A DNA stretch of 62,390 nucleotides from Anaerolineales bacterium. GTDB lineage: Bacteria > Chloroflexota > Anaerolineae > Anaerolineales > Villigracilaceae. Position 1 is the stretch's first letter; the number at the start of each line of letters is the position of its first letter. The position numbers and the translations under genes were made by a program. This document shows positions 23,952-32,898 of the stretch, one piece after another. Under the pieces are notes generated by a model. The model did not search any database and had not been told where the DNA came from. It saw only the letters and a list, made by a program, of their open reading frames with translations. Location of the stretch: the NCBI GenBank assembly GCA_014860745.1, contig JACZJC010000014.1, positions 1 to 62,390 on the forward strand, given 5' to 3'.

Positions 23952-24000
23952 GGTTTTGCGGGGGCTCGAACCCCGGACCTTGCATCTCCGCTGAGAGAGC
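23952..24000 (-). pseudogene. tRNA 3'-half remnant
   Basis: On the minus strand a perfect T-arm (cggggttcgagccccg) is preceded by aaggtc and an anticodon-arm-like gctctctcagcgg, and followed by caaaacca. No matching acceptor or D-arm exists upstream, so it is not a working tRNA. It shares 16 bases (ctcgaaccccggacct) with the tRNA-Val gene 220 bases away. The isotype was not determined. Confidence 0.5.
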
Positions 24001-24029
24001 GTTTCTTAAGTCCTTATCGCCTTCTTTTA

Positions 24030-24119
24030 GTACACGGATTTCACGGAACATTCGGAAAAGAGCAGCTTTTTAATGGGTTTTTCCGTGAACTTCAGTGTAA
24101 TCCGTGTTGTCCGTGTCCC
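24030..24119. repeat. dispersed palindromic repeat (ACACGGATTTCACGGA family)
   Basis: It begins gtacacggatttcacggaa and ends ttccgtgaacttcagtgtaa then tccgtgttgtccgtgt. The second copy of the family is at 55842-55910. It lies between the tRNA remnant and tRNA-Val. Confidence 0.7.
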
Positions 24120-24148
24120 AAAAACTAAGGGAAAAACGTGGAAAACAA

Positions 24149-24170
24149 AAAACTGCTTTTTAGCAGTTTT
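24149..24170 (-). terminator. terminator of tRNA-Val
   Basis: Perfect stem aaaactgct/agcagtttt with loop tttt, three bases beyond the tRNA 3' end; read on the minus strand it is followed by a T-rich tract (gttttc). Confidence 0.75.
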
Positions 24171-24172
24171 TG

Positions 24173-24246
24173 TGGGCGCACAGGGACTCGAACCCCGGAC
24201 CTCTACTGTGTGATAGTAGCGCTCTAACCAACTGAGCCATGCGCCC
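24173..24246 (-). tRNA. tRNA-Val (anticodon CAC)
   Basis: 74 bases folding as a complete cloverleaf: acceptor GGGCGCA/TGCGCCC, D-arm GCTC/GAGC, anticodon stem CTACT/AGTAG with loop ATCACAC (anticodon CAC), variable loop AGGTC, T-arm CGGGG/CCCTG with TTCGAGT, discriminator A. CCA is not encoded. It has its own promoter and terminator. Confidence 0.93.
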
Positions 24247-24261
24247 GATCAAGCGACGGAG

Positions 24262-24290
24262 ATTATAGTATAGCCTTTTGGCTTTGGCAA
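24262..24290 (-). promoter_or_regulatory. promoter of tRNA-Val
   Basis: Minus strand TTGCCA (24285-24290), 17-base spacer, TATAAT (24262-24267), 15 bases before the mature tRNA 5' end. Strong match. Confidence 0.75.
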
Positions 24291-24293
24291 GTA

Positions 24294-25520
24294 TTAAGGC
24301 GGCGGAAGATAATCCCAGGGATTGACCTTCATGCCGGCCATTAATTCAAAGTGTAAATGCGATCCGGAGGAACGGCCTGTGGAGCCGACTGCGCCGATCA
24401 CTTCACCCTGCCCCACGCTTTGCCCGCAGCCGACATTAAATGCACTCAGGTGGGCATACAAGGATTGGAATCCATTGCCGTGATCGATCATGATCATGTT
24501 GCCGTAGCCGTAGTCGTTCCAGCCTGCATAAACGATCACTCCTGCATCAGAGGCATAAACGCCCTCGCCTTCATTTCCGGCAAGGTCAATGCCCAGGTGA
24601 TTTGACTTGGTGGAAAAATCAAAGCCGGAGAGGTAATGTTTATTGGTAGGGTAGACGTAGTATCCGTACCCAATCGCCCCGCCGCTGACCGGGTCACAAG
24701 CGCCAGCTCCAAGGACGCGCGCAGAAGCGGGGTTTTCACGAGTCACACCCAGCGGGGCGCTCCAGCTTACGAATTCCCTTTTTCCGTGGGGAATGATCAA
24801 CCAGGTGCCGACTTCGATATTCGCATTTTCATAATCGGGGAATGATTTGGGGTCAAGATTATTGCCGGGGTATTCGATGATATCCGCGGCGGTTACGCCA
24901 TAGAATTCAGCCCATGAACCGAAGGTAAGCCCGCCCAGCCATTCCCAATAAACACCGTCCACCGGTAGAATACTCAACTCCTGGCCGGGACGCAGGGAAT
25001 GGGGATCGTCCAGAAGAACTTCGTAATTGCCCCACAAAATCGTCTGCGGTTCGAGCCCGAATTTTTCAGCAATTCCAAAAACCGTGTCGCCATCCTGCAC
25101 AGTGTAGATCGCGATTTCATCACGCGGACGGCTTGGAACGTTGGTGTGGATTTGCGCGGAGCGCGCGATACCCTCGACAATCGAGATGTTCACCTCTGGC
25201 GCAGGAATCGAGCTCACGCTCTCGGTCACTACCGGACCTGATACCTGCCCGGCGTTTGCTGAAAGCGGATTCTCACCCTGACGATAAAAGCCCTGCACGA
25301 GCAGAATCACAAGCCCGATCGCGATGATCGAAAACAGGTTTGTGCCAATTCTTAAAAGCGGTTCGCCCAGCCCCATATCCACAAGGCTGTTTATCCAACG
25401 GCTGATCAAGCCGGGCTGGTTGAGGGGTGAGTCTGTATTTGATTCCCGTCTTTTTTTCGCGTCATTTTCAACAGGGTTTGGAACATCTTCCTTGAAATTA
25501 TTTTGCATATTTGTCATCAT
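24294..25520 (-). CDS. membrane-anchored LysM / M23 peptidase
   Basis: 408 residues. A polar N-terminal tail of about 60 residues, one membrane helix (IIAIGLVILLVQGF, about 65-80), LysM domain 1 (YTVQDGDTVFGIAEKFGLE, about 138-180), a second LysM-like segment (EFYGVTAADIIEY...LIIPHG, about 205-250), and a C-terminal M23 domain with zinc ligands in SNHLGIDLAG and SGSHLHFEL. Two Cys residues in the M23 region may bridge. It should bind and cut, or regulate cutting of, peptidoglycan outside the membrane. It ends just before the tRNA-Val promoter. Confidence 0.92.
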   Translation of the reverse strand: MMTNMQNNFKEDVPNPVENDAKKRRESNTDSPLNQPGLISRWINSLVDMGLGEPLLRIGTNLFSIIAIGLVILLVQGFYRQGENPLSANAGQVSGPVVTESVSSIPAPEVNISIVEGIARSAQIHTNVPSRPRDEIAIYTVQDGDTVFGIAEKFGLEPQTILWGNYEVLLDDPHSLRPGQELSILPVDGVYWEWLGGLTFGSWAEFYGVTAADIIEYPGNNLDPKSFPDYENANIEVGTWLIIPHGKREFVSWSAPLGVTRENPASARVLGAGACDPVSGGAIGYGYYVYPTNKHYLSGFDFSTKSNHLGIDLAGNEGEGVYASDAGVIVYAGWNDYGYGNMIMIDHGNGFQSLYAHLSAFNVGCGQSVGQGEVIGAVGSTGRSSGSHLHFELMAGMKVNPWDYLPPP

Positions 25521-25572
25521 AACATGGGCAAAAAATCGAAGTCAAGCGAAAGGGCTGAATACTTATCCGGCC

Positions 25573-26832
25573 TTAAGCCGGGGTTTTCCCGTTTCGGAGG
25601 AAAAACAGCCTTACAAGAAGAATTCCAAGCAGGCAAACTGATCCGCCTGCCACGGTGGCAGTCTGCACATTCCAGGTTTGTGCGAGCCAGCCGATCATGA
25701 TACTTCCAAAAGGGGCCACGCCCTGCAAGGCCCAAAAATAGATGCTGAACACCCGTCCGCGCAGATCGTTTGGGACCTGCATCTGGATCATGGTATTCAT
25801 CGTCACCAGTTGGGTTACCGTCCCCCACCCGATAAAGGCCAGCAGCACAAGCGCGATGTTCATATTCAGGGTGATGCCGAGGGCGATCACCGGGAAAATA
25901 AAAGCAACCTGTCCCCACAACAGTAATTTGCTTTTATTTGCAGAACTGAGATATGCAACCATAAAAGCCGCCACAACCGCCCCGACTCCCTGCGCGGTGT
26001 ATAAACTGCTGGTTCGGGCTGCGATCAAGAGTTCGGTATCCATCCCGGTTTTTAGCACGTCGCGCGCGAGAGCGGGGATTTGTTGCAGCAAGGGAATTCC
26101 GAAGAATCCCAACAATGCCGACATTATGATTGCGGATAATACAACCGCATTGCGCCTGATGTAGATTAAGCCTTCCTTGAATTCGCTCCCCATGCCCTGG
26201 GATTTAATCGCTTCACCCCCGACCTTGAAACTGGTCCTCGCCAAGAATAGACCCGCGATCACAAAGACGAAACTGATCCCATTCGCCAAAAAGACACTGC
26301 CTTCGCTTCCAGTGGCAGAGATCAACCACGCCGCACTCAGCGGACCAAGCACCCGCCCAAGATTGAATACGGTGGTCTGTAATGCAATGGCGCTGGGCAG
26401 TGCCTCCCGCCCTGCCAGCTCGATCAACATGGCCTGCCGGGCTGTTACTTCCACAGCCACGGCCGAACCATAAAAAAAAGCCAGGGTGACGATATGCCAG
26501 ATTTTAATTTGACCTGTGTATGCAAGATATGCCAGTCCAAATGCCTGAATGGACATCAGCGCTTGGAATAAGATCACCGTCTTCCGTTTGTCCCAGCGTT
26601 CCACCAGCACACCTGCGGGGAGTGCGAACAATAACGTGGGTAAAGTGTTCGAAAATCCGATAAGACCCAGATCCAGCGGACGGCCGGAGATGCGGTAGGC
26701 AAGATAGGGCAGGGCTGTAGCCTGCATCCAGGTCCCGATAACCGAGACGAATTGACCGATCAGGAAGATGACATAATCACGTGAACCAAGGGCGGGGAAA
26801 TGAGTGATCAACCAGGGTTTGAGTTGGCGCAT
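25573..26832 (-). CDS. MFS transporter (MFS_3 / EntS-like exporter)
   Basis: 419 residues with about twelve hydrophobic segments. Family motifs: FLIGQFVSVIGTWMQATALP near the N-terminus, the loop 2-3 motif PAGVLVERWDKRKTV, and PNDLRGRVFSIYFWALQGVAPFGS in the second half. These mark the subgroup that includes enterobactin exporter EntS and macrolide efflux proteins. Substrate unknown. Monocistronic. Confidence 0.9.
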   Translation of the reverse strand: MRQLKPWLITHFPALGSRDYVIFLIGQFVSVIGTWMQATALPYLAYRISGRPLDLGLIGFSNTLPTLLFALPAGVLVERWDKRKTVILFQALMSIQAFGLAYLAYTGQIKIWHIVTLAFFYGSAVAVEVTARQAMLIELAGREALPSAIALQTTVFNLGRVLGPLSAAWLISATGSEGSVFLANGISFVFVIAGLFLARTSFKVGGEAIKSQGMGSEFKEGLIYIRRNAVVLSAIIMSALLGFFGIPLLQQIPALARDVLKTGMDTELLIAARTSSLYTAQGVGAVVAAFMVAYLSSANKSKLLLWGQVAFIFPVIALGITLNMNIALVLLAFIGWGTVTQLVTMNTMIQMQVPNDLRGRVFSIYFWALQGVAPFGSIMIGWLAQTWNVQTATVAGGSVCLLGILLVRLFFLRNGKTPA

Positions 26833-26893
26833 TTTTGAAGTTTTGTTGAAGAATTATCGCTGGTCGCTTTTAGCCGAACGACTGATTTCATTC

Positions 26894-27565
26894 CTAGTTT
26901 AAGGGTACAACACATTCGGGGCGGTCATTGCCTGGTTTGTTGACCAATGTCGAAACAGGGTAGGCGGACATTTTATCCGCGGGGAAAGGCTTGATGAGCG
27001 GGAGCAGGTTTTCGGGAGTCTGAGGCGCGGCGTCGAGCCATTGAGCATAATCCTTTTGGTGGAGGATCACCGGCATGCGGTTGTGCAAGGCCGCCATCAA
27101 TTCATTGGGCTCGGTGGTAATGATGGTGCAGGTGCGTAATGTTCCGCCGTCGGGCGAATGCCACTCATCCCATAGGCCTGCGAAGGCGAATGGGTGGCGG
27201 TCTTTCATGTGAATGAAGTAGGGGACTTTTGTTTTTTCACCGCCCTGCGCCTTCCATTCGTAGAACCCGTCGGCGGGGATGAGGCAGCGCTTGTATTTGA
27301 AACTACCTCGAAAGGACGGTTTTTCGGCGACGGTTTCACCACGCGCATTGATAAGGCGGGATGCGATGGTTGGGTCCTTGGACCAGGATGGGATGAGCCC
27401 CCAGGAAAAGAAATCCGCCTTGTTCCTTGTGTCATTTGGGATGGCCAGCACCGGCTGGGTTGGGGAGATATTAAAGCGCGGCGCGAACTGTTCTGGAAAC
27501 ATATATTCGCCAAACGCCTCCTGCAATTCGGCCGGGTCGACGGTCAGGGTAAATCGTCCGCACAT
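26894..27565 (-). CDS. SRAP-domain protein (HMCES/YedK family)
   Basis: Forms a thiazolidine DNA-protein crosslink with abasic sites in single-stranded DNA, shielding them. 223 residues starting MCGRFTL, where Cys2 is the catalytic residue after Met removal; this fixes the start at 27565, with aaaggag upstream. Other family residues: RFNISPTQ, WGLIPSW, NARGETVAEKPSFR, RCLIPADGFYEW and the Glu of this motif, and LHNRMPVIL. The upstream frame extension is antisense to the neighbouring kinase and is not used. The kinase gene lies 52 bases upstream. Confidence 0.95.
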   Translation of the reverse strand: MCGRFTLTVDPAELQEAFGEYMFPEQFAPRFNISPTQPVLAIPNDTRNKADFFSWGLIPSWSKDPTIASRLINARGETVAEKPSFRGSFKYKRCLIPADGFYEWKAQGGEKTKVPYFIHMKDRHPFAFAGLWDEWHSPDGGTLRTCTIITTEPNELMAALHNRMPVILHQKDYAQWLDAAPQTPENLLPLIKPFPADKMSAYPVSTLVNKPGNDRPECVVPLN

Positions 27566-27617
27566 GGCTGCTCCTTTTTTATTTTTGTAATTTTGTAAAG
27601 TGATCCGACGTAAAGTG

Positions 27618-29663
27618 TTACGCGGACAGGGTGAAATAGAATATGGAACCTTTGCCCGCCTGGGATTCGACCCAGATCCTGCCGCCATGGACTTCGATGA
27701 TGCGTTTGACGATGGCCAGGCCGACACCCGAGCCTTGTGTGTTTGCATCCAATTTATTGAACAGGCCAAAGATGCGTTCGGTGTACTTCGGGTCGATTCC
27801 GATGCCGTTATCCTTCACGAAGAAGATCGGAATATTGTTTTCATCCAGGATCGTGCCGATCTTGATACGCGGATTGGGCTGGCTGCCCATGAATTTGATG
27901 GCGTTGTCGATCAGGTTTTGAAGGGCTTCCACCAGGCGGATGCGGTCGCCGGTAATCATTTGACCACTGTCAGTGAATTCCACGCTCACGCCTCTTTCTT
28001 TGATCTGTCCATCCACGAGGGCAAGCGCATCTTTGACGATCTCGGAAAATTTTATTTCAACGGGCTCGTTCATCAACCTGCCGATGCGCGATAATTCCAG
28101 AAGGTCTTTCAAAAGTTCCTGCATTTTTTGCACCGCCTGCTGGATGCGGTCGATATCCCTGCTGAATTTATCGAAGTTCCCGCTTCGCGCATCCCGTTCG
28201 AGATAGCTGAGAAACCCGGTAATTGTAACAAGCGGGGATTTCAAGTCGTGTGATACGGTATAGGTGAAACGTTCGAGTTCGGCGTTCTTGGCTTCCAGTT
28301 CGGTGATGAGTGCTTCGCGCTCGAGTTCCGCTCTTTTTCTTTCGGTGATCTCGCGGGCGATACCCGTGGTGCCGATGATCTCTCCCTGTACATTGCGGAT
28401 GGGGGTCTTTGTGGTTTCCACCCAGTATTTCCTGCCGGTGCTGTCCATCTGGGATTCTTCGAGCTGCCTGCGCTGTCCGCTTTTTATCACTTCAAGGTCA
28501 TCCTGGTGATATTTCTCGGCGAAATTTTTCTGCCAGATTTCATAATCGGTCTTGCCGACAATGTCTTCGATTTTAAATCCGCAGGTCTTTGCGAATTGTT
28601 CGTTCACCGCGATGTAGCGGCTGTTGACATCTTTTAGCCAGGCCATATCCGGGATATTATCCAATATCGCGTTTTGTCGGATCAACGTTTCTTTTAGGAG
28701 TTCGTCCGCCTGCTTTTGTGTGGTCACGTCCTGCACCGCTCCTACAATGCCTGCAAGACGGTTTTTCTTATTATCCCAAACCGGGTGGGCGAAGATGCGT
28801 TCCCAGCGGATCTCCCCGCTCTTTGTAAATGTGCGGATTTCAGAGCCGATGATATCTTCATTCTTCATTAGTACCTGCATATCCAGCGCGTCTTTTTCAT
28901 GATCATCGGGGTGGACGTGAGCCAGCCAGCCGCCTTTGGCAACGTATTCCTCGTAGGTGTACCCCGTCATTTTTTCGAAGGCGCCCGCCACCCAGATCAG
29001 GTTCGCATTACCTTCTTCATCCACACTGCTTTCAAACGTATAGTCCGAGCTAACCCTGGAAATTAATTCATATTTTTCCTCGCTGGTATAAGCCCGCCTC
29101 AACGCCTTTCGAACCGTGTGCGAAGCGAGGTATTGCATGGTCGCCCCCATGGGAAAGACGATAAAACTAAGGATCCATGAAGTAATTGAGGATCGATTCG
29201 TCTCTGCGGCGATCAACCCCCGACCTTCGGCATAAATCATGATCAGACCGGAAACCAGCGAGAGGATTGTCACAGTTAATGCGGCGGGTCCGCCAAGCAA
29301 GACGCCGGCGATCACGATCGCAAGCGGGTATCCCAGTAAATATGATTCTCCCTGTACTCCCATATCTGTGTAAGCAGAAACTGTCAGGAAAAGCCAGAAG
29401 GCGGTTATTTGCGCGATCGAAGCGGCGCGTACATGACCTTGTCTCAACATTACCATCAAGATGATATTGATGACTTCGCCCGCCGCGCCCTGGATGAAAG
29501 CGCGGGTTGCAGCCTCTGGAACAAACAGCACGTAATACAAAACGTATGGAACCGGCACGAGGATCAGCCCCCACAAAACAACATGCAGTAGATACGCCTG
29601 ATGGGTATCTTCTTCAGAGTCAAATTGAGGAGGGGAGAACAGGTGCATTATTCGGGCAAACAA
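27618..29663 (-). CDS. membrane PAS-PAS sensor histidine kinase
   Basis: 681 residues. About six N-terminal membrane helices (to residue 180) form an integral sensor. PAS 1 (about 200-320, with the PAC motif RLAGIVGAVQDVT), PAS 2 (about 330-450, IIGTTGIAREIT) and a short coiled linker lead to HisKA with TYTVSHDLKSPLVTITGF (His near 472). The ATPase has ALQNLIDNAIKF, DNGIGIDPKY and GSGVGLAIVKRI. The SHDLKSPL form of the H-box is typical of phytochrome-like PAS kinases. It is 7 bases behind selB; no cognate regulator is adjacent. Confidence 0.92.
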   Translation of the reverse strand: MFARIMHLFSPPQFDSEEDTHQAYLLHVVLWGLILVPVPYVLYYVLFVPEAATRAFIQGAAGEVINIILMVMLRQGHVRAASIAQITAFWLFLTVSAYTDMGVQGESYLLGYPLAIVIAGVLLGGPAALTVTILSLVSGLIMIYAEGRGLIAAETNRSSITSWILSFIVFPMGATMQYLASHTVRKALRRAYTSEEKYELISRVSSDYTFESSVDEEGNANLIWVAGAFEKMTGYTYEEYVAKGGWLAHVHPDDHEKDALDMQVLMKNEDIIGSEIRTFTKSGEIRWERIFAHPVWDNKKNRLAGIVGAVQDVTTQKQADELLKETLIRQNAILDNIPDMAWLKDVNSRYIAVNEQFAKTCGFKIEDIVGKTDYEIWQKNFAEKYHQDDLEVIKSGQRRQLEESQMDSTGRKYWVETTKTPIRNVQGEIIGTTGIAREITERKRAELEREALITELEAKNAELERFTYTVSHDLKSPLVTITGFLSYLERDARSGNFDKFSRDIDRIQQAVQKMQELLKDLLELSRIGRLMNEPVEIKFSEIVKDALALVDGQIKERGVSVEFTDSGQMITGDRIRLVEALQNLIDNAIKFMGSQPNPRIKIGTILDENNIPIFFVKDNGIGIDPKYTERIFGLFNKLDANTQGSGVGLAIVKRIIEVHGGRIWVESQAGKGSIFYFTLSA

Positions 29664-29670
29664 GGCGAGC

Positions 29671-31566
29671 TCACTTCCTTAATTTTCTTGCATCCCCATC
29701 GCGCATGGTCACACCCACGGCATCCAGATGTTCCAGCAATGCCTGAATATATTTTCGGGTCGTGCCAAGCATATCGCGCACTTCGCCGAGAGTGACCTGT
29801 CCGTTTTTTTGAATGGCGGTTTTGATCTTCCCGACCATCTCCTCATAATCCTGTTTACGGAAAAGGACATCCGATGAAACGGCGACAAGCACACCGGTTT
29901 CGATCAGGGCATTGACGATTTCCTCGCCGGCCTCTGCCTGGCATTCCTTGACGCTGGGCGTGGCATACGGATTTGCCGAAAACTTCCGCATCAATTCCTC
30001 GACCTTGGCCTGTTGACCAGCCTCAAATCTAATCTCATGCCCCGGGCGGGATATGACTCCCCGTCCATCTGCCAGCAAATTGGATTCAGCCAGTTTCTTC
30101 ATTGTCGCGTTGAAAATGCGCGGAGCAAGTTTTAGTCTGCTCTTTAATTCTTCCCGAGGTATCCCGCGCCTTAATGGATACTGTTCGTGATATGCGTTCA
30201 AGGTGTTTTCCACCCGCTTGCCCAATTCATTCCAGTGGGGAAGGGCAATTGCCAGCGAATCGCTTTTGGGGTCGGTTTTCTCTCCTTCCAAAAGGATGAG
30301 TTGGCCGCTGTTCAGCAGTTCGTTTATTGCCGCCTCCACATGGGAGGCATTCAAACGGGATTTGGCGGTTATTTCCTTCAAGGGAGCGGCGTTAAGCGCA
30401 AGAGCAGCTTCAAACAACACATCGGCGGGCGAGCCTTGCGCAAGCGATTCCAGGGATTTCAATATGCCTTCGTCAAAGCGCTTGTGCCTGCCTTTGGGTT
30501 GATGGTCGATCACTACGCCGCCGCCGAGAGTTTCACTTGGCGATGGTCGGCGCAAAATATATCGATCTCCCCGCACCGCGATGAGCGGCTCGCGCAATTC
30601 CAGTTGAATCCAGCCTTCTTCGCCAGCGCTCAATTCCTCTGTTCCGAGCAGACGCAGAGTTGCGATGGTCTCACTCGCGCCAACAAAAAACTTTACTTCG
30701 TCGCCATGCTTGATGGCTAAGCCGACATCCTTGAGCAGGCGAACACGCGCATCAAGCCGACGGGTTGGCTGGTACTGATTTGGGTGGGTTACCACATCGC
30801 CGCGGCGAATCGATTCCGTATCCACGCCTGAAATATTCACAGCTGTCCGCGACCCCGGCATTGCGCGCTCTTCTTTTTTCTTGTGAGTTTGAAGCCCGCG
30901 AACGCGGCCTTTCATGCCGCCCGGCAAAATTTCCACTTCATCGCCGATGGAGAGGTGGCCGTCCCTGAGTGTGCCGGTGACGACGGTTCCGAATCCGCTC
31001 ATGCTGAAGACGCGGTCGATGGGCAGGCGCGGACGGTTCAAGTCGAGCTGTGCGGGTTTTTCCTGCAATATTTTTTCGAGTGAGGAAATTAATTCGGCAA
31101 GCCCCGTTTTATTTCTGGCTGAGACTCTGACAATGGGCGCGTCTTTGAGGACGGTGCCGCTCACAGCGGAGCGAATGTCTGTTTCCAGCAGATCAAGCCA
31201 CCCTGAGTCCGAAGCGAGGTCGGTTTTTGTCACGACGATCAACCCGGCAGGAATCTGTAAGAGATCCAAAATCGCCAGATGTTCCTTCGTCTGGGGCATC
31301 ACGCCTTCATCGGCGGCAATGACGAGCAAAGCGGCATCGATGCCGCTAATGCCTGAGAGCATGTTCTCGATGAAATCGCGATGGCCGGGCACATCCACAA
31401 TGCCGACTTCTTCGCCGTCGGGGAGGCTCAGCCATCCGAATCCGAGTTCGATGGTCATCTCGCGCGCCTGTTCTTCCTTGAGGCGGTCGGGATGTGTGCC
31501 GGTGAGCGCTTCAATTAATGTGGATTTGCCGTGGTCCACATGGCCTGCCGTACCGATTACTCTCAT
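29671..31566 (-). CDS. selB: selenocysteine-specific translation elongation factor SelB
   Basis: GTPase that delivers Sec-tRNA to UGA codons marked by a SECIS hairpin. 631 residues, full length. G-domain motifs: GHVDHGKST (about 8-16), DVPGHRDF, TKTD. Then EF-Tu-like domains 2 and 3 (IDRVFSMSGFGTVVTGTL), and a C-terminal winged-helix array (about 380-631, RRGIPREELKSRL, QVTLGEVRDMLGTTRKYIQA, LEHLDAVGVTMR) that binds SECIS. The CDS starts at the first ATG; the head MRVIGTAGHVDHGK is canonical. It strongly supports selenoprotein synthesis in this organism and hence the UGA-containing gene at 13227. selA, selD and the Sec-tRNA gene are not in the window. Confidence 0.96.
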   Translation of the reverse strand: MRVIGTAGHVDHGKSTLIEALTGTHPDRLKEEQAREMTIELGFGWLSLPDGEEVGIVDVPGHRDFIENMLSGISGIDAALLVIAADEGVMPQTKEHLAILDLLQIPAGLIVVTKTDLASDSGWLDLLETDIRSAVSGTVLKDAPIVRVSARNKTGLAELISSLEKILQEKPAQLDLNRPRLPIDRVFSMSGFGTVVTGTLRDGHLSIGDEVEILPGGMKGRVRGLQTHKKKEERAMPGSRTAVNISGVDTESIRRGDVVTHPNQYQPTRRLDARVRLLKDVGLAIKHGDEVKFFVGASETIATLRLLGTEELSAGEEGWIQLELREPLIAVRGDRYILRRPSPSETLGGGVVIDHQPKGRHKRFDEGILKSLESLAQGSPADVLFEAALALNAAPLKEITAKSRLNASHVEAAINELLNSGQLILLEGEKTDPKSDSLAIALPHWNELGKRVENTLNAYHEQYPLRRGIPREELKSRLKLAPRIFNATMKKLAESNLLADGRGVISRPGHEIRFEAGQQAKVEELMRKFSANPYATPSVKECQAEAGEEIVNALIETGVLVAVSSDVLFRKQDYEEMVGKIKTAIQKNGQVTLGEVRDMLGTTRKYIQALLEHLDAVGVTMRDGDARKLRK

Positions 31567-31595
31567 GTTTTAATTTAACCACACTTTGAAAATAA

Positions 31596-31626
31596 AAAAG
31601 TGGAAATCATGCAGACTTCCACTTTT
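31596..31626 (-). terminator. terminator of the coiled-coil gene, upstream of selB
   Basis: Stem aaaagtggaa/ttccactttt with an 11-base loop; on the minus strand it is followed by a T-rich run (tttttattttc). Confidence 0.8.
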
Positions 31627-31645
31627 CCATACCCGGTAAAGAGGA

Positions 31646-32836
31646 TTATTTCTTTGCCGTTTTTTTGCCGTGCCCCATGATGCGCTGGTAGGATGTCATC
31701 CATTCATGGACGACGTTCGTCAATTCCTGTAATTGTTTTTCGGTGGTGTCTGTTGTTTGGTGCATTTGATCCTGCAATACCTGGGCGGCGTCGTTCAAGA
31801 CGGTCATTCGTTCGTCATATTTTTGAACTTCCTTGCGGATATCGCGGAACGATTCTTCGGAGGATAAACTGTAGCCGGTCCAGCGTTTTTGATCATCGGC
31901 TTTGAAGCTGAGCCATTCCTGTCTTAATCGGTCTTCGGTCAGGCGCTGCATTTCGGTCACTTCGTTGATGCGCCGTTCGAGTTTGGTGTTGAGTTCAAGG
32001 TAGGTGTCCTGCGCCTTTTTTGCGCCGCGCAGGGCTTCGTCCAGTTTTTGGATCTGTGTATCGAGGGTTTCGGCTTCCTTTTGGAAGGCTTCATATTTTT
32101 CCTTCCATTCCTTCCAGGCACGGTCGCGGTCGATCTGCGCGATGGCTTGTCCTTCGAGGAAGGCAGCCTGGGCCTGCTTGCGTTCCAACTCGGAGGCGAT
32201 TAACTCGGTGAAACGATTTTCCACATTGCGGATGCTGTCTGCTGTGATCGTTGTTTTTTCGCGGTTTTCATCCACTCGTTTGCGAAGGGCGGTCAACTCG
32301 CCTTGCATGTCGGTGATCCGTTTCAGGTCGTTCCTGCGGATTTCCTCGGTGGTCTTCAAGGCATGTTGAACGTCTTCGTTGGAGCGTTTTGCGGATTCCA
32401 CACCTGCCTTAAGGTCGCTGACATTATTAAGCAGGCGCTGGATTTCATCCGCCCGCTCCTTGAGCAGTTTTTTGATCTCAGCGAAGTTTGCAGTTGATTT
32501 AAATTGGATAAAAGATTTGTTGAGATCGTTGATTTCCGTCTGAACCCTTTTTTCCGAATCCTTTTCCAGTTTTACGCGGGCTTTTTCTTTATCCTCGATG
32601 AGTTTAACGATGTCGCTGCGTTGTTTGGTCAGCAGGGACTCAAACTGTTCCACCCGTTTGGCCGCAGGGGCAATCTCTGTCACCTGTTTGCTGATCGCTT
32701 TGATCTGTTTGGATGCCGCATTGACCGAGGTTTCGAAGGAAGTCAAACGCTCGCCCAGGGAGGAAATATTTTCCTTGTTTTCGCGCTGTTGTTTTTCCAG
32801 CCAATCGAGCCGTTTGACGATTTGTTCAAATTCCAT
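31646..32836 (-). CDS. coiled-coil protein, unknown function
   Basis: 396 residues, almost entirely charged heptad-repeat helix (EKQQRENKENISSLGERLTS, LKERADEIQRLLNNVSDLKA, and so on), ending in a Lys-rich tail. No signal peptide, membrane helix or recognisable catalytic motif. Two Trp-rich spots (DRAWKEWKEKYEAF and WMTSYQRI) may mark bends. It could be a structural or chromosome/cell-division associated filament, but nothing in the neighbourhood decides this. Monocistronic with its own terminator. Confidence 0.8.
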   Translation of the reverse strand: MEFEQIVKRLDWLEKQQRENKENISSLGERLTSFETSVNAASKQIKAISKQVTEIAPAAKRVEQFESLLTKQRSDIVKLIEDKEKARVKLEKDSEKRVQTEINDLNKSFIQFKSTANFAEIKKLLKERADEIQRLLNNVSDLKAGVESAKRSNEDVQHALKTTEEIRRNDLKRITDMQGELTALRKRVDENREKTTITADSIRNVENRFTELIASELERKQAQAAFLEGQAIAQIDRDRAWKEWKEKYEAFQKEAETLDTQIQKLDEALRGAKKAQDTYLELNTKLERRINEVTEMQRLTEDRLRQEWLSFKADDQKRWTGYSLSSEESFRDIRKEVQKYDERMTVLNDAAQVLQDQMHQTTDTTEKQLQELTNVVHEWMTSYQRIMGHGKKTAKK

Positions 32837-32898
32837 GTTGATCTCCGGTGTTCAAGGGGAAATAATGCGATTAAATTATAGCACGCCGTAAACGCGGC

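Noticed and set aside
23952-24000. Selenocysteine tRNA (selC) candidate near the tRNA-like remnant
   Set aside because: No 8-bp acceptor stem, no long variable arm and no UCA anticodon could be found; it is a 3' half only.
27566-27769. 68-residue N-terminal extension of the SRAP protein
   Set aside because: It is antisense to the kinase gene and would hide the catalytic Cys2.
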